Shown here: positions 51,616-58,417 of the stretch, one piece after another
Layout of the letters: the number at the start of each line of letters is the position of its first letter
Position numbering within the stretch: the stretch's first letter is position 1
NCBI GenBank assembly: GCA_964252015.1
Contig: CAXULW010000020.1
Location: forward strand, 1 to 64,000
Source of the DNA: CAXSBR01 sp964252015
Lineage (GTDB): Bacteria > Actinomycetota > Actinomycetes > Mycobacteriales > Jatrophihabitantaceae
Length of the DNA: 64,000 nucleotides
Reading direction: 5' to 3'
Program-made: the position numbers and the translations under genes
Notes under the pieces: generated by a model
Told to the model about the DNA's origin: nothing
Database searches by the model: none
The model's input: the letters and a program-made list of their open reading frames with translations, nothing else

Positions 51616-51819
51616 TTAGAGCATCTTGCCGAGGCCGCCGAGCCCACCGAACTTGCTCAGCAGGTCAGCCGGGTTGATACCGAACTTGGACAGCATGTCC
51701 TGGTGGCCGGCGTCGTTGGTGTCGACCTGGGCGGGCAGCTCGCTCTGCGCGGCGTCGGCCTGACTGTGCTGGCCCTGGCTGCGCAGCATCGAGATGATTT
51801 CTTCGGCGTTGATGTTCAT
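51616..51819 (-). CDS. small protein with FGGLGGLGKML tail
   Basis: 67 residues starting MNINAEEIISMLRSQGQHSQ, hydrophilic, ending in a repeat-like LLSKFG(G) and Gly/Leu tail. AAAGGA seven bases before the ATG. In the stress operon between the PRC/DUF2382 and GlsB genes. Family not recognised. Confidence 0.6.
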   Translation of the reverse strand: MNINAEEIISMLRSQGQHSQADAAQSELPAQVDTNDAGHQDMLSKFGINPADLLSKFGGLGGLGKML

Positions 51820-51853
51820 CGGTTGTCCTTTGTCGGTGTGATGGTGCGGACGG

Positions 51854-52654
51854 TCAGCGGTTGGAGCTGTCGACGTCGTCGAACTGTTCCTTGCGCACGG
51901 TCTCCGTGATCTGCTGGTCCTCGGTGATCGTCTGCTTGGCCAGGCGAACCCGCTCGACCGGGACGGTCTCCTTCTGCACCACGGGGCGCTCGGCGTGCAA
52001 CGTGATTTCGTGCTCTTCCTCGGTGATGTCGCCGCCGGACATGGCGGCATCGATGTTGGCGTCGGTGATCGGTTCCCGCTCGAGGCGGACCTCCTCGTGG
52101 CGCAGCGGGACCGTCTGCGACACGTTCTCCGTGACGATGTACTTACGCAGGCGGGCCCGGCCGGACTCGACCTGCTGGGTGCCGACGCGCAGCTGCTCCT
52201 CGGAGCGCGTCATTGCGTGGTCGGTGGTCGGACCGGACGTGTCCTGGCCCTGAACACCGGCGGCACCGCTCAGATCGGTACGGCCGCTGTCCGTGGCGTG
52301 GTACTCGTGCTCGGCGCCGGTGCCGGACCCGGTGGTCCAGCCGAGCTGGCCGGCGTAGTAGTCCCACAACGCCTTCTGCTCGTCGTCGTTGGTGTGGCCG
52401 TCGCTGTCCACGTGCGGCGCGCCCTTCACGATCTCCTTGGTTACCGCGAGCTGCAGGTTGCCGCCGAGGTCAGTCGCGCCCTGCAACGGGGCGAAGGTCT
52501 CCTTGTTGCCGAGCAGACCGGTCTTGACCGTGACCCACTCCGGCTGGCCGCTGGCGTCGTTGAGGTACACCTGCTCGATTGTTCCGATCTTGTCGCCGTC
52601 GGGGTCGACGGCGTTCTTCCCGATCAGGGTGCTCGGGTCGGAGAAATTGGTCAT
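51854..52654 (-). CDS. PRC-barrel and DUF2382 (YsnF/AvaK) stress protein
   Basis: 266 residues. The N-terminal PRC barrel (about 5-75: LIGKNAVDPDGDKIGTIEQVY) is followed by a linker and a C-terminal DUF2382 domain (about 150-260) rich in Glu/Arg/Val, with KYIVTENVSQTVPLRHEEVRLEREP and RPVVQKETVPVERVRL. Such proteins are typical of general stress regulons in actinobacteria. ATG after GGAAGGAACG. Confidence 0.88.
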   Translation of the reverse strand: MTNFSDPSTLIGKNAVDPDGDKIGTIEQVYLNDASGQPEWVTVKTGLLGNKETFAPLQGATDLGGNLQLAVTKEIVKGAPHVDSDGHTNDDEQKALWDYYAGQLGWTTGSGTGAEHEYHATDSGRTDLSGAAGVQGQDTSGPTTDHAMTRSEEQLRVGTQQVESGRARLRKYIVTENVSQTVPLRHEEVRLEREPITDANIDAAMSGGDITEEEHEITLHAERPVVQKETVPVERVRLAKQTITEDQQITETVRKEQFDDVDSSNR

Positions 52655-52744
52655 GAACGTTCCTTCCGGTTGGGTACTGCGGTGGTGGTGTTGGGGTTTC
52701 CAGCTTGGTGTGGCGGTATTGCTTGGTGGCGGTATGGCGGGCGC

Positions 52745-53326
52745 TCAGACCCGGGCCGGTGGTTTGGCCGAGATCGTGAAGTCGAGCAGGACGGGCAGGG
52801 TGGGGTTGTCCAGAGCCTGGCGAAGGTGGGCGATGGCGTCGGCTTCGACGCGCTTACGCACGGAGGAGAGGTTGTCGGGCTTGTCGACGGTGACCGTCAA
52901 CGCGATGGTCGGCTCGTCAGAGTCGCCGAGGGTGCGGGACTTGACTGACTCGACACCGCGGTACGTCTCGATCTCGGCTACGACGGCGTTGTTCACGGCC
53001 GCCGATTTGACCGTCCCGGTGCCCCGGGACGGGCCGTCATCGTTGCTGCGGACCTCGAGGTCACCGGCGCGGTCGGTGGAAAGCAGCAACGCGGCCAGCC
53101 ACCGCACCATCAGCAGCGCGACGATGACCGCGACCGCGGCCGCGGCGGCCCACAGCCAACTGCCGTGGGCGCCGGCGTACCGGCTCACCGGGTTCGCGAA
53201 CAATCTCTGGCGAGCGCGGGTGGCGCCGAACAGGCCGACGCTCACTGTCATCGCCCCGGCACCCGCGAACAGCAACAGCAGGCCCAGCAGGACCAGCGCG
53301 GTGCGGTTGGTCTTGTCGGCGTGCAT
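52745..53326 (-). CDS. amaP: AmaP-like Asp23 membrane anchor
   Basis: 193 residues. Two membrane helices (ALVLLGLLLLFAGAGAMTV; LWAAAAAVAVIVALLMVRWLA) with a cytoplasmic C-terminal alpha/beta domain (about 100-190). This is the layout of AmaP, which holds Asp23 at the membrane in firmicutes. Its start overlaps the stop of the DUF6286-type gene by one base. Symbol given by family resemblance only. Confidence 0.78.
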   Translation of the reverse strand: MHADKTNRTALVLLGLLLLFAGAGAMTVSVGLFGATRARQRLFANPVSRYAGAHGSWLWAAAAAVAVIVALLMVRWLAALLLSTDRAGDLEVRSNDDGPSRGTGTVKSAAVNNAVVAEIETYRGVESVKSRTLGDSDEPTIALTVTVDKPDNLSSVRKRVEADAIAHLRQALDNPTLPVLLDFTISAKPPARV

Positions 53327-53862
53327 CAGCTGCTCCTCGGGGTGACGCGTACGGAGACCTTGGGCGACTTGGCCAGACCCAGACCGGCGACGACGTTGCC
53401 GATGGCGTCGGTTACGGGTTCTTGCAACGAGGTGGCCGTGGCCTTGTCCCGGGCCGCAGCGCGGGTCGTCACCGTGATCTTTCGGCCGGTGGCGGTGGCC
53501 GATGCGCTACGTACGCCATCGACGCCGCCGGCCGCCCGGGTGACCAGGGCGGTGAGACCACGGCGGGTGATCGCGGCATCGACGTTGTCGTCGTCGCTGC
53601 CGATCGTGATCCGGGAGACCTTGCCCGGCTTGAGCTCGAGGTAGAGCAGGACGAGACCGACGATCATGAGCAGGACGGCCCAGAACCGGATCACGCCCGC
53701 CTTCCAGGTAGTCCTCTCGGCCCACGCGGACCACGTGGTCCAGTGCACCAGTACCGGCTTCGCGGTGATCGCGTAACCGATGACCTCGATCACGAGCACG
53801 ACGCTGGCCACGAGCAGGAACGCCGCGAGCAGGAACGCCAGCGGACGGTTGATCAGGCGCAT
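53326..53862 (-). CDS. DUF6286-type membrane protein of Asp23 cluster
   Basis: 178 residues. Two membrane helices (LAFLLAAFLLVASVVLVIEVIG; VIRFWAVLLMIVGLVLLYLEL), then a soluble domain beginning LKPGKVSRITIGSDDDNVDAAITRRGLTALVTRAA, the actinobacterial DUF6286 pattern. Probably a second membrane partner for Asp23 proteins. ATG with GGAGAACGTC upstream. Confidence 0.75.
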   Translation of the reverse strand: MRLINRPLAFLLAAFLLVASVVLVIEVIGYAITAKPVLVHWTTWSAWAERTTWKAGVIRFWAVLLMIVGLVLLYLELKPGKVSRITIGSDDDNVDAAITRRGLTALVTRAAGGVDGVRSASATATGRKITVTTRAAARDKATATSLQEPVTDAIGNVVAGLGLAKSPKVSVRVTPRSS

Positions 53863-53871
53863 GACGTTCTC

Positions 53872-54297
53872 CTATCGCACGCGGGGTGGGCTGGGGATGT
53901 CGGTGACCAGGTCGGCAACCGTGAGGTGGACTTCCTTCACCTCGATGCCGGTCAGTTCGCGCACCCGGTCGCAGACCTTTCGGCGGACCTCATGGGTGAC
54001 CGTGGCCACGGACTTCGGCCAGCGGACGCTGATCTCCATCTGGATGAACGCCTGCGTTCCATCGACCTCGACCGATGTCTTGGGCAGCCCGTCCAGATCC
54101 GAGTCATGGCCACCGACGCCGGCCACCCCCGGTAGCGACAGACCCAGCAGCCGGGTGGCGGGTGCACCGGCGTCCGGGTTTTCCGCCGCGGCTTTGGCCG
54201 CGATCTTGCGGACCACCGTGTCCGATATCGAGATCCGACCGAGTTCGGTCGCGCCGACCGGCGAGGAGCCCTGATCAGCGGCAGCGACGGTGGTCAT
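53872..54297 (-). CDS. Asp23/Gls24 family envelope stress protein
   Basis: 141 residues. GRISISDTVVRKIAAKAAAE opens the Asp23 domain, and a C-terminal VRELTGIEVKEVHLTVADLV block closes it. An 18-residue hydrophilic start precedes it. The 4-nt overlap with the upstream DUF2273 gene shows coupling. Predicted to bind the AmaP-like anchor at the membrane. Confidence 0.88.
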   Translation of the reverse strand: MTTVAAADQGSSPVGATELGRISISDTVVRKIAAKAAAENPDAGAPATRLLGLSLPGVAGVGGHDSDLDGLPKTSVEVDGTQAFIQMEISVRWPKSVATVTHEVRRKVCDRVRELTGIEVKEVHLTVADLVTDIPSPPRVR

Positions 54298-54476
54298 CGG
54301 GGAGTGCGCGCCTTGGCCAGCAAAGCGTTGACGTCGACGTCACCGTCGAGGACCTTGGCCAAGCCGTAACCGATGGCGCCGAACAAGGCCACGATGAGCA
54401 TGTCGCCGAAGTTGCCGAACACCAAGGTGAAACCGAGGAAGAGGCCGACGATCGTGGCCAGGGCGGTGCGGTTCAT
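54294..54476 (-). CDS. DUF2273-type small membrane protein
   Basis: 60 residues: MNRTALATIVGLFLGFTLVFG and MLIVALFGAIGYGLAKVLDGDVDV give two hydrophobic segments, as in the DUF2273 proteins found next to asp23/amaP genes. Coupled to the following asp23 gene. The ATG matches family length. Confidence 0.82.
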   Translation of the reverse strand: MNRTALATIVGLFLGFTLVFGNFGDMLIVALFGAIGYGLAKVLDGDVDVNALLAKARTPR

Positions 54477-54504
54477 GGCTGCTCGCATTCGAGATATAGG
54501 GAGA

Positions 54505-54909
54505 TCAGACGGTCGGGAAGTTGGGCGGTGCCGGGGTCGGAGTCGGCGGGTTTGGTAACGGCGCCGATCCCGGTGGCGGGGAAGGTAGCGGCGGCTCTGC
54601 GTCGTCGATATCGGCAACCACGACTTCGAGGCGCTGGCCGTGCAACCACGGTGACACCGCGGTTGCGATCTGGGCCAACAGCTCGTCCGCGGTGACGCCC
54701 CATCGGCTGCGGACATGAATGGTCACCGTGGGCGGCTTGGCGGTGACCTCGACGCCCGCGACCCGGCGGCCCGGCAGATACGACGCGACGACGTCACCGC
54801 GACCACCGAACATCGCGGACACACCGGGGCACGCCGTCACGGCCGCCGCCACCGCATCGACATCAATGCCGTCGATGATGGCGACGGACGTGACGGGCGC
54901 ACGACTCAT
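54505..54909 (-). CDS. Asp23-cluster protein with Pro-rich tail
   Basis: 134 residues. Residues 1-100 look like a diverged Asp23-type alpha/beta unit (VTIHVRSRWGVTADELLAQIATAV), and the last 30 or so residues are Pro-rich (SPPPGSAPLPNPPTPTPAPP). It lies between asp23 and DUF2273 genes in one run. Assignment to Asp23 is weak. Confidence 0.6.
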   Translation of the reverse strand: MSRAPVTSVAIIDGIDVDAVAAAVTACPGVSAMFGGRGDVVASYLPGRRVAGVEVTAKPPTVTIHVRSRWGVTADELLAQIATAVSPWLHGQRLEVVVADIDDAEPPLPSPPPGSAPLPNPPTPTPAPPNFPTV

Positions 54910-54985
54910 GAGCAGTTCGCCGGCGTGAGGATCGCAGCGAGGAACGAGCGAGGACCGGAGCGACGGCGGACTGCGGTCAGCACCG

Positions 54986-55447
54986 TCATGAGACGCGGGA
55001 CTCGGTTTCGGCTTCGCTGTCGTCGGTGGGCAGGTACACGTCGTCGACGCTGACGTTGACCTCGACCACCGACAGACCCGTCATCCGCTCGACGGCCTGC
55101 TTGACATTGCGCTGGATGCTGCGTCCGAGCTCGGCGATGGACACGCCGTACTCGACCACGATGTCCAGGTCGATGGCGGCCTCGGTCTCGCCGACCTCGA
55201 CCCCGACGCCCTGGGCCACATTCGGGCCCGAGCTACCGGGGATGCGTTCCTTGATGGCGCCGAACGTGCGGCTGCCGCTCGTTCCCATCGCATGGACACC
55301 GGACACCTCCCGGCACGCCTTGCCGGCGATCTTCTGCACGACGCTCTGCGCGACGCTGATCTTGCCGTCCTCGGTCGCCAGGCGATCCAGGCCCTTCGAG
55401 CTGGAATCGCTGGTGGAGTGGGACTTGGTGGCGGTGGGCTGGTTCAT
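54986..55447 (-). CDS. Asp23/Gls24 family envelope stress protein (operon head)
   Basis: 153 residues. The hydrophilic N-terminus (about 25) is followed by the Asp23 domain: GKISVAQSVVQKIAGKACREVSGVHAMG, then DIVVEYGVSIAELGRSIQRNVKQAVERMTGLSVVEVNVSVDDVY. The second ATG (MNQPT) is chosen since GAGGAG lies six bases before it; the first ATG touches the ribosome site. A promoter-like element ends 75 nt upstream. First gene of the minus-strand stress operon. Confidence 0.9.
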   Translation of the reverse strand: MNQPTATKSHSTSDSSSKGLDRLATEDGKISVAQSVVQKIAGKACREVSGVHAMGTSGSRTFGAIKERIPGSSGPNVAQGVGVEVGETEAAIDLDIVVEYGVSIAELGRSIQRNVKQAVERMTGLSVVEVNVSVDDVYLPTDDSEAETESRVS

Positions 55448-55522
55448 GGGCATCTCCTCGTCGATGACAAGACGTTTGGCGGAATGGTGGGTCGAACTGG
55501 GTCATCGCCCGTCGACTCAAAC

Positions 55523-55553
55523 GGTTAGACCCCGGCCGGGCGAGAAGATCGCA
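55523..55553 (-). promoter_or_regulatory. shared stress-locus promoter element, copy A
   Basis: Minus strand reads TGCGATCTTCT-N10-GGGTCTAACC, ending 75 nt before the asp23 ATG. It matches copy B at 20 of 21 fixed bases with identical spacing. The 241-bp divergent region also holds the unidentified promoter of the ECF sigma gene. Confidence 0.65.
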
Positions 55554-55688
55554 CCGGCGTTTATGTGAACTTTCGGCTTCACCTCAGAGGCTGCGGAGTC
55601 AGACCGGTCACGTACGGAAACTCCCACCTGCTGGTTGTGCGAAGATTACCTGACACTGTCAGGCGCACGAGGCGCCGGTGAGGAATCC

Positions 55689-56243
55689 ATGGCCGACGAC
55701 GTAGGGCGCGACGTTGACGACGCCTACCTCGTTCAGCGGGCGCAAGAGGGTTACCTGGACGCGTTCGACCTGCTCGTCCAGCGTCATGCCGGTCTCGCCT
55801 ACCGGGTCGCGTTGCGCATCCTGGGTGATCACCACGAAGCGCAGGACGTCGCCCAGGACGCGTTGACATCGGCGTGGCAGAGCTTGTCGCGGTTTCGCGG
55901 CGACTCCAATTTCACCACCTGGCTGTACCGCATCGTCACCCGCAAAGCCCTCAACCGGGCGACCCGCGGCAAGGTCAGTGACTCCCTGGACCTGCTCGAG
56001 AACGTCAGCGACACCGCGAACGGTCCGGGTCAGCAGGCTGAACACAACGAAATAGCGGACGCGGTCAGCGCCGCGATCGCCGCGTTGCCTCTCGCGCAAC
56101 GGACCGTTATCGTCCTGCACCACTTCGAAGGGCTGTCCTACGAGCAGGTAGCGGCGATTACGGGCAGCAGCGTTGCGGCGGTCCGCAGTCACCTTTTCCG
56201 CGCGCGACGGGCTCTTGCCGTCACACTAGAGCGGTGGAGGTGA
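55689..56243 (+). CDS. ECF RNA polymerase sigma factor
   Basis: 184 residues. Region 2: DAFDLLVQRHAGLAYRVALRILGDHHEAQDVAQDALTSAWQSL (in blocks), with NFTTWLYRIVTRKALN; region 4: LPLAQRTVIVLHHFEGLSYEQVAAITGSSVAAVRSHLFRARRAL. No C-terminal extension. ATG chosen for GAGG seven bases before it. The next gene, 7 nt downstream, carries an anti-sigma zinc motif, so it is the likely partner. Divergent from the Asp23 operon. Confidence 0.93.
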   Translation: MADDVGRDVDDAYLVQRAQEGYLDAFDLLVQRHAGLAYRVALRILGDHHEAQDVAQDALTSAWQSLSRFRGDSNFTTWLYRIVTRKALNRATRGKVSDSLDLLENVSDTANGPGQQAEHNEIADAVSAAIAALPLAQRTVIVLHHFEGLSYEQVAAITGSSVAAVRSHLFRARRALAVTLERWR

Positions 56244-56250
56244 CACTCCG

Positions 56251-56928
56251 ATGACGGACAACCCACCGGATCAGCACGTCGACGGCCTGGCTACGCTCCT
56301 GCAGTCCGACGCACTGCCCTGCGGCCAGGACATCGACGAGCTCTTCGAACAGGTGGCCGACGGCCATGGTGACGAGCTCACCGAGCACCAACGTGGATGC
56401 GTCCACTGCCGAGCGGCCATCACCGAATTCACCCGGCTGTGGGAGCCGGTGCGTGCGTCGATTCGCACTCCGCTGCCCACCCCGGGCGAGATCGTGGGCG
56501 CGGTCGTGGGCCGCGTGCGGCGCCTGGTCAAGGACACCTGGTACACCCTGGAACTGACCGACGGCGGGTCGGTCCAGGTCGCGGCCCGCGTCGTGGCCCG
56601 CATCGCCCGCGACACCGCTCGTCGGGTGCCCGGCGTCCGCGTCGCCCTCGGACGCAGCACCGGTGGCCGCATCGCGCGGCTGGTGGAAAAGGCGACGTTC
56701 GGGCACCTGCAGCCCAATGCCGCGGTCGGTGTCCTGGGCCGGACCGCGGTCATCGATCTCGCCATTGCCGTGTCCTACGGCGACGTCATCGACGAGGTTG
56801 CCCGAACCGTGCAACGCGACGTCCGCCGAGAGCTCGCGCGCAGTGTCGGGCTCAAACCGGTGACCGTCAATGTCACCGTTGACGACGTGCTCGATGTCGA
56901 TGTCGATGTCGATGTCGATGCCGCATGA
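56251..56928 (+). CDS. putative anti-sigma factor fused to Asp23 domain
   Basis: 225 residues. The N-terminal 65 contain His46-x3-Cys50-x2-Cys53 (HQRGCVHC), the zinc anti-sigma motif, preceded by an acidic helix ending DELTE. Residues about 105-215 form an Asp23/Gls24 domain (VQVAARVVARIARDTARRVPG; ARTVQRDVRRELARSVGLKPVTVNVTVDDV). No membrane helix is present, unlike most anti-sigma factors, so membrane contact could come through Asp23 partners. The last residues repeat Asp-Val, coded by a GATGTC hexamer repeat. Its TGA overlaps the next ATG. Confidence 0.8.
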   Translation: MTDNPPDQHVDGLATLLQSDALPCGQDIDELFEQVADGHGDELTEHQRGCVHCRAAITEFTRLWEPVRASIRTPLPTPGEIVGAVVGRVRRLVKDTWYTLELTDGGSVQVAARVVARIARDTARRVPGVRVALGRSTGGRIARLVEKATFGHLQPNAAVGVLGRTAVIDLAIAVSYGDVIDEVARTVQRDVRRELARSVGLKPVTVNVTVDDVLDVDVDVDVDAA

Positions 56929-57185
56929 GTGAGCCGGCCCGGCCAGACCTACTCGCGTCGCAACGGCGCGCGCGACGCGAATACATCCGCACGCACCACC
57001 CCGATGCCGGCGGGAACCAGGACGACTTCATCTCGGGCTTGGCTGACTTCGACGCGGCCCAACGTCGAGCGGCCCGCGGCGGCACACCCGTCACGGTGGT
57101 TGTGCGCCCGGCCTGGCCCGTGAGCCTGACCACCGTCCTACTGCGCCGACTCCGCCGTCGACACCAGCCACCCCGCGTGCGCTGA
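56925..57185 (+). CDS. small J-domain-like protein
   Basis: 86 residues. RRAREYIRTHHPDAGGNQD-type segment: a helix, the His25-Pro26-Asp27 motif and Gly-Gly, then DDFISGLADFDAAQRRAA, as in helices II and III of J domains. Helix I is very short. The tail is basic (LLRRLRRRHQPPRVR). Translationally coupled to the anti-sigma/Asp23 gene. It could recruit DnaK; function is inferred from the motif only. Confidence 0.6.
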   Translation: MSEPARPDLLASQRRARREYIRTHHPDAGGNQDDFISGLADFDAAQRRAARGGTPVTVVVRPAWPVSLTTVLLRRLRRRHQPPRVR

Positions 57186-57217
57186 ACCAGGCCGACGTCG
57201 AGGCGGCGGCACGTGGC

Positions 57218-57268
57218 GCAACGACGGGGGGCGGCGACGACGGGGGGCGGCGACGACGGGGGGCGGCG
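57218..57268. repeat. 16-bp tandem repeat
   Basis: Unit CGACGGGGGGCGGCGA about three times, noncoding, in the 161-bp gap before the ROK gene. G-tracts of six make the plus strand a G-quadruplex candidate. Confidence 0.8.
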
Positions 57269-57346
57269 GTCGGGGTGGGGTCCGCTTCCCTCGGGTTCCC
57301 TCGGGCCGCATGATGGGTGCGGGCGCGGAGGCCGTGAGGAGTAGCG

Positions 57347-58357
57347 ATGTCGTGGTTCGTGGTGGGCCTGGACAACGGGGGTACGCAGAACAACGCGACG
57401 GTGCTCGACGACAACGGCCGGTTCCTCGTCGACCACCTGGTCGAGACGCCGAGCCTGGTCCTGGACGGCCCGGATGCTGCGGTGGCCGCCCTCGCGCAGG
57501 CCTTCGCCAACATCCTCGAGCGCACCGACACCGCCCGTACCGATGTGCGCGCGGTCGGCCTCGACACCCCCGGTCCGGCCAGCGCCGGTGGGGTCATCTC
57601 GTCGAAAGGGGCGACCAACTTCAACACGGCGCCATGGCGCGGTTTCGACATCCGCGGGGCGCTGGAGGAGCGCCTCGACGTGCCGGTCGTCTACCAGAAC
57701 GACGGCAACGCGGCGGCGCTGTACGCCCACCATGTCCATTTCGGTCCGCAGGCGACGTGGCGCTCGTCGGTGTCGGCGATCATCGGCACGGGCCTGGGCG
57801 GAGGTGTGGTGCACGAGGGCCGCATCATCGCCGGCGCGGTGGGGATGGCCGGCGAGCTGGGCCACGTCCACCTGCCGATGGAGGGACTGCTCGAACCAGG
57901 ACAGGCGGTACCGCACTGCAACTGTGGCTTCAACGGCGACGCCGAAAGCGTGGCGTCCCTGCGCGGCATCGAGAACAACCTGCTGCCGTACTGGCTCACC
58001 CGGTTTCCCGATCACGCGCTGACGCGAGAGACTGATGCCCGCACCGCGGCCATGAAGGTACGAACCCTGGCCGAAAACGGGGACGCGATGTCCCGCGCCA
58101 TCTTCACCCAGCAGGCTGCGGCGCTGGGGCGGCTGTTCACCATCTCCGCCAACGTCCTCGACCCGCACGCGTTCTTCGTCGGCGGGGGTGTGGTCGAGAC
58201 CGGCCCGGAGTTTCGCGAGTGGTTCCTGGAGGCCGTGCGCAAGCACACGATCGTGCGCGAAGAGCAAAGTGGTGCCGCCGTCTCCGTGGTGCCCGACCGC
58301 GACATGGCCGGGGCTCGTGGCTCGGCGCTCGCTGCGGCCACGTCCCTCAACGCCTGA
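57347..58357 (+). CDS. ROK family sugar kinase
   Basis: 336 residues. ATP-binding VGLDNGGTQNNATV, GLDTPGPAS, sugar-site NDGNAAALYA, IGTGLGGGVV and ELGHVHL are seen. The usual ROK zinc motif CxCGxxGCxE is degenerate: CNCGFNGDAES. No helix-turn-helix, so an enzyme (glucokinase-like) rather than a repressor. Substrate uncertain. ATG with GAGGAG upstream. Confidence 0.85.
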   Translation: MSWFVVGLDNGGTQNNATVLDDNGRFLVDHLVETPSLVLDGPDAAVAALAQAFANILERTDTARTDVRAVGLDTPGPASAGGVISSKGATNFNTAPWRGFDIRGALEERLDVPVVYQNDGNAAALYAHHVHFGPQATWRSSVSAIIGTGLGGGVVHEGRIIAGAVGMAGELGHVHLPMEGLLEPGQAVPHCNCGFNGDAESVASLRGIENNLLPYWLTRFPDHALTRETDARTAAMKVRTLAENGDAMSRAIFTQQAAALGRLFTISANVLDPHAFFVGGGVVETGPEFREWFLEAVRKHTIVREEQSGAAVSVVPDRDMAGARGSALAAATSLNA

Positions 58358-58417
58358 ACCGCCTGAACCGGCTGAACCGGTGGGACCGGCGGGAGTGCAG
58401 CTGCGATAGTCGGCGAT

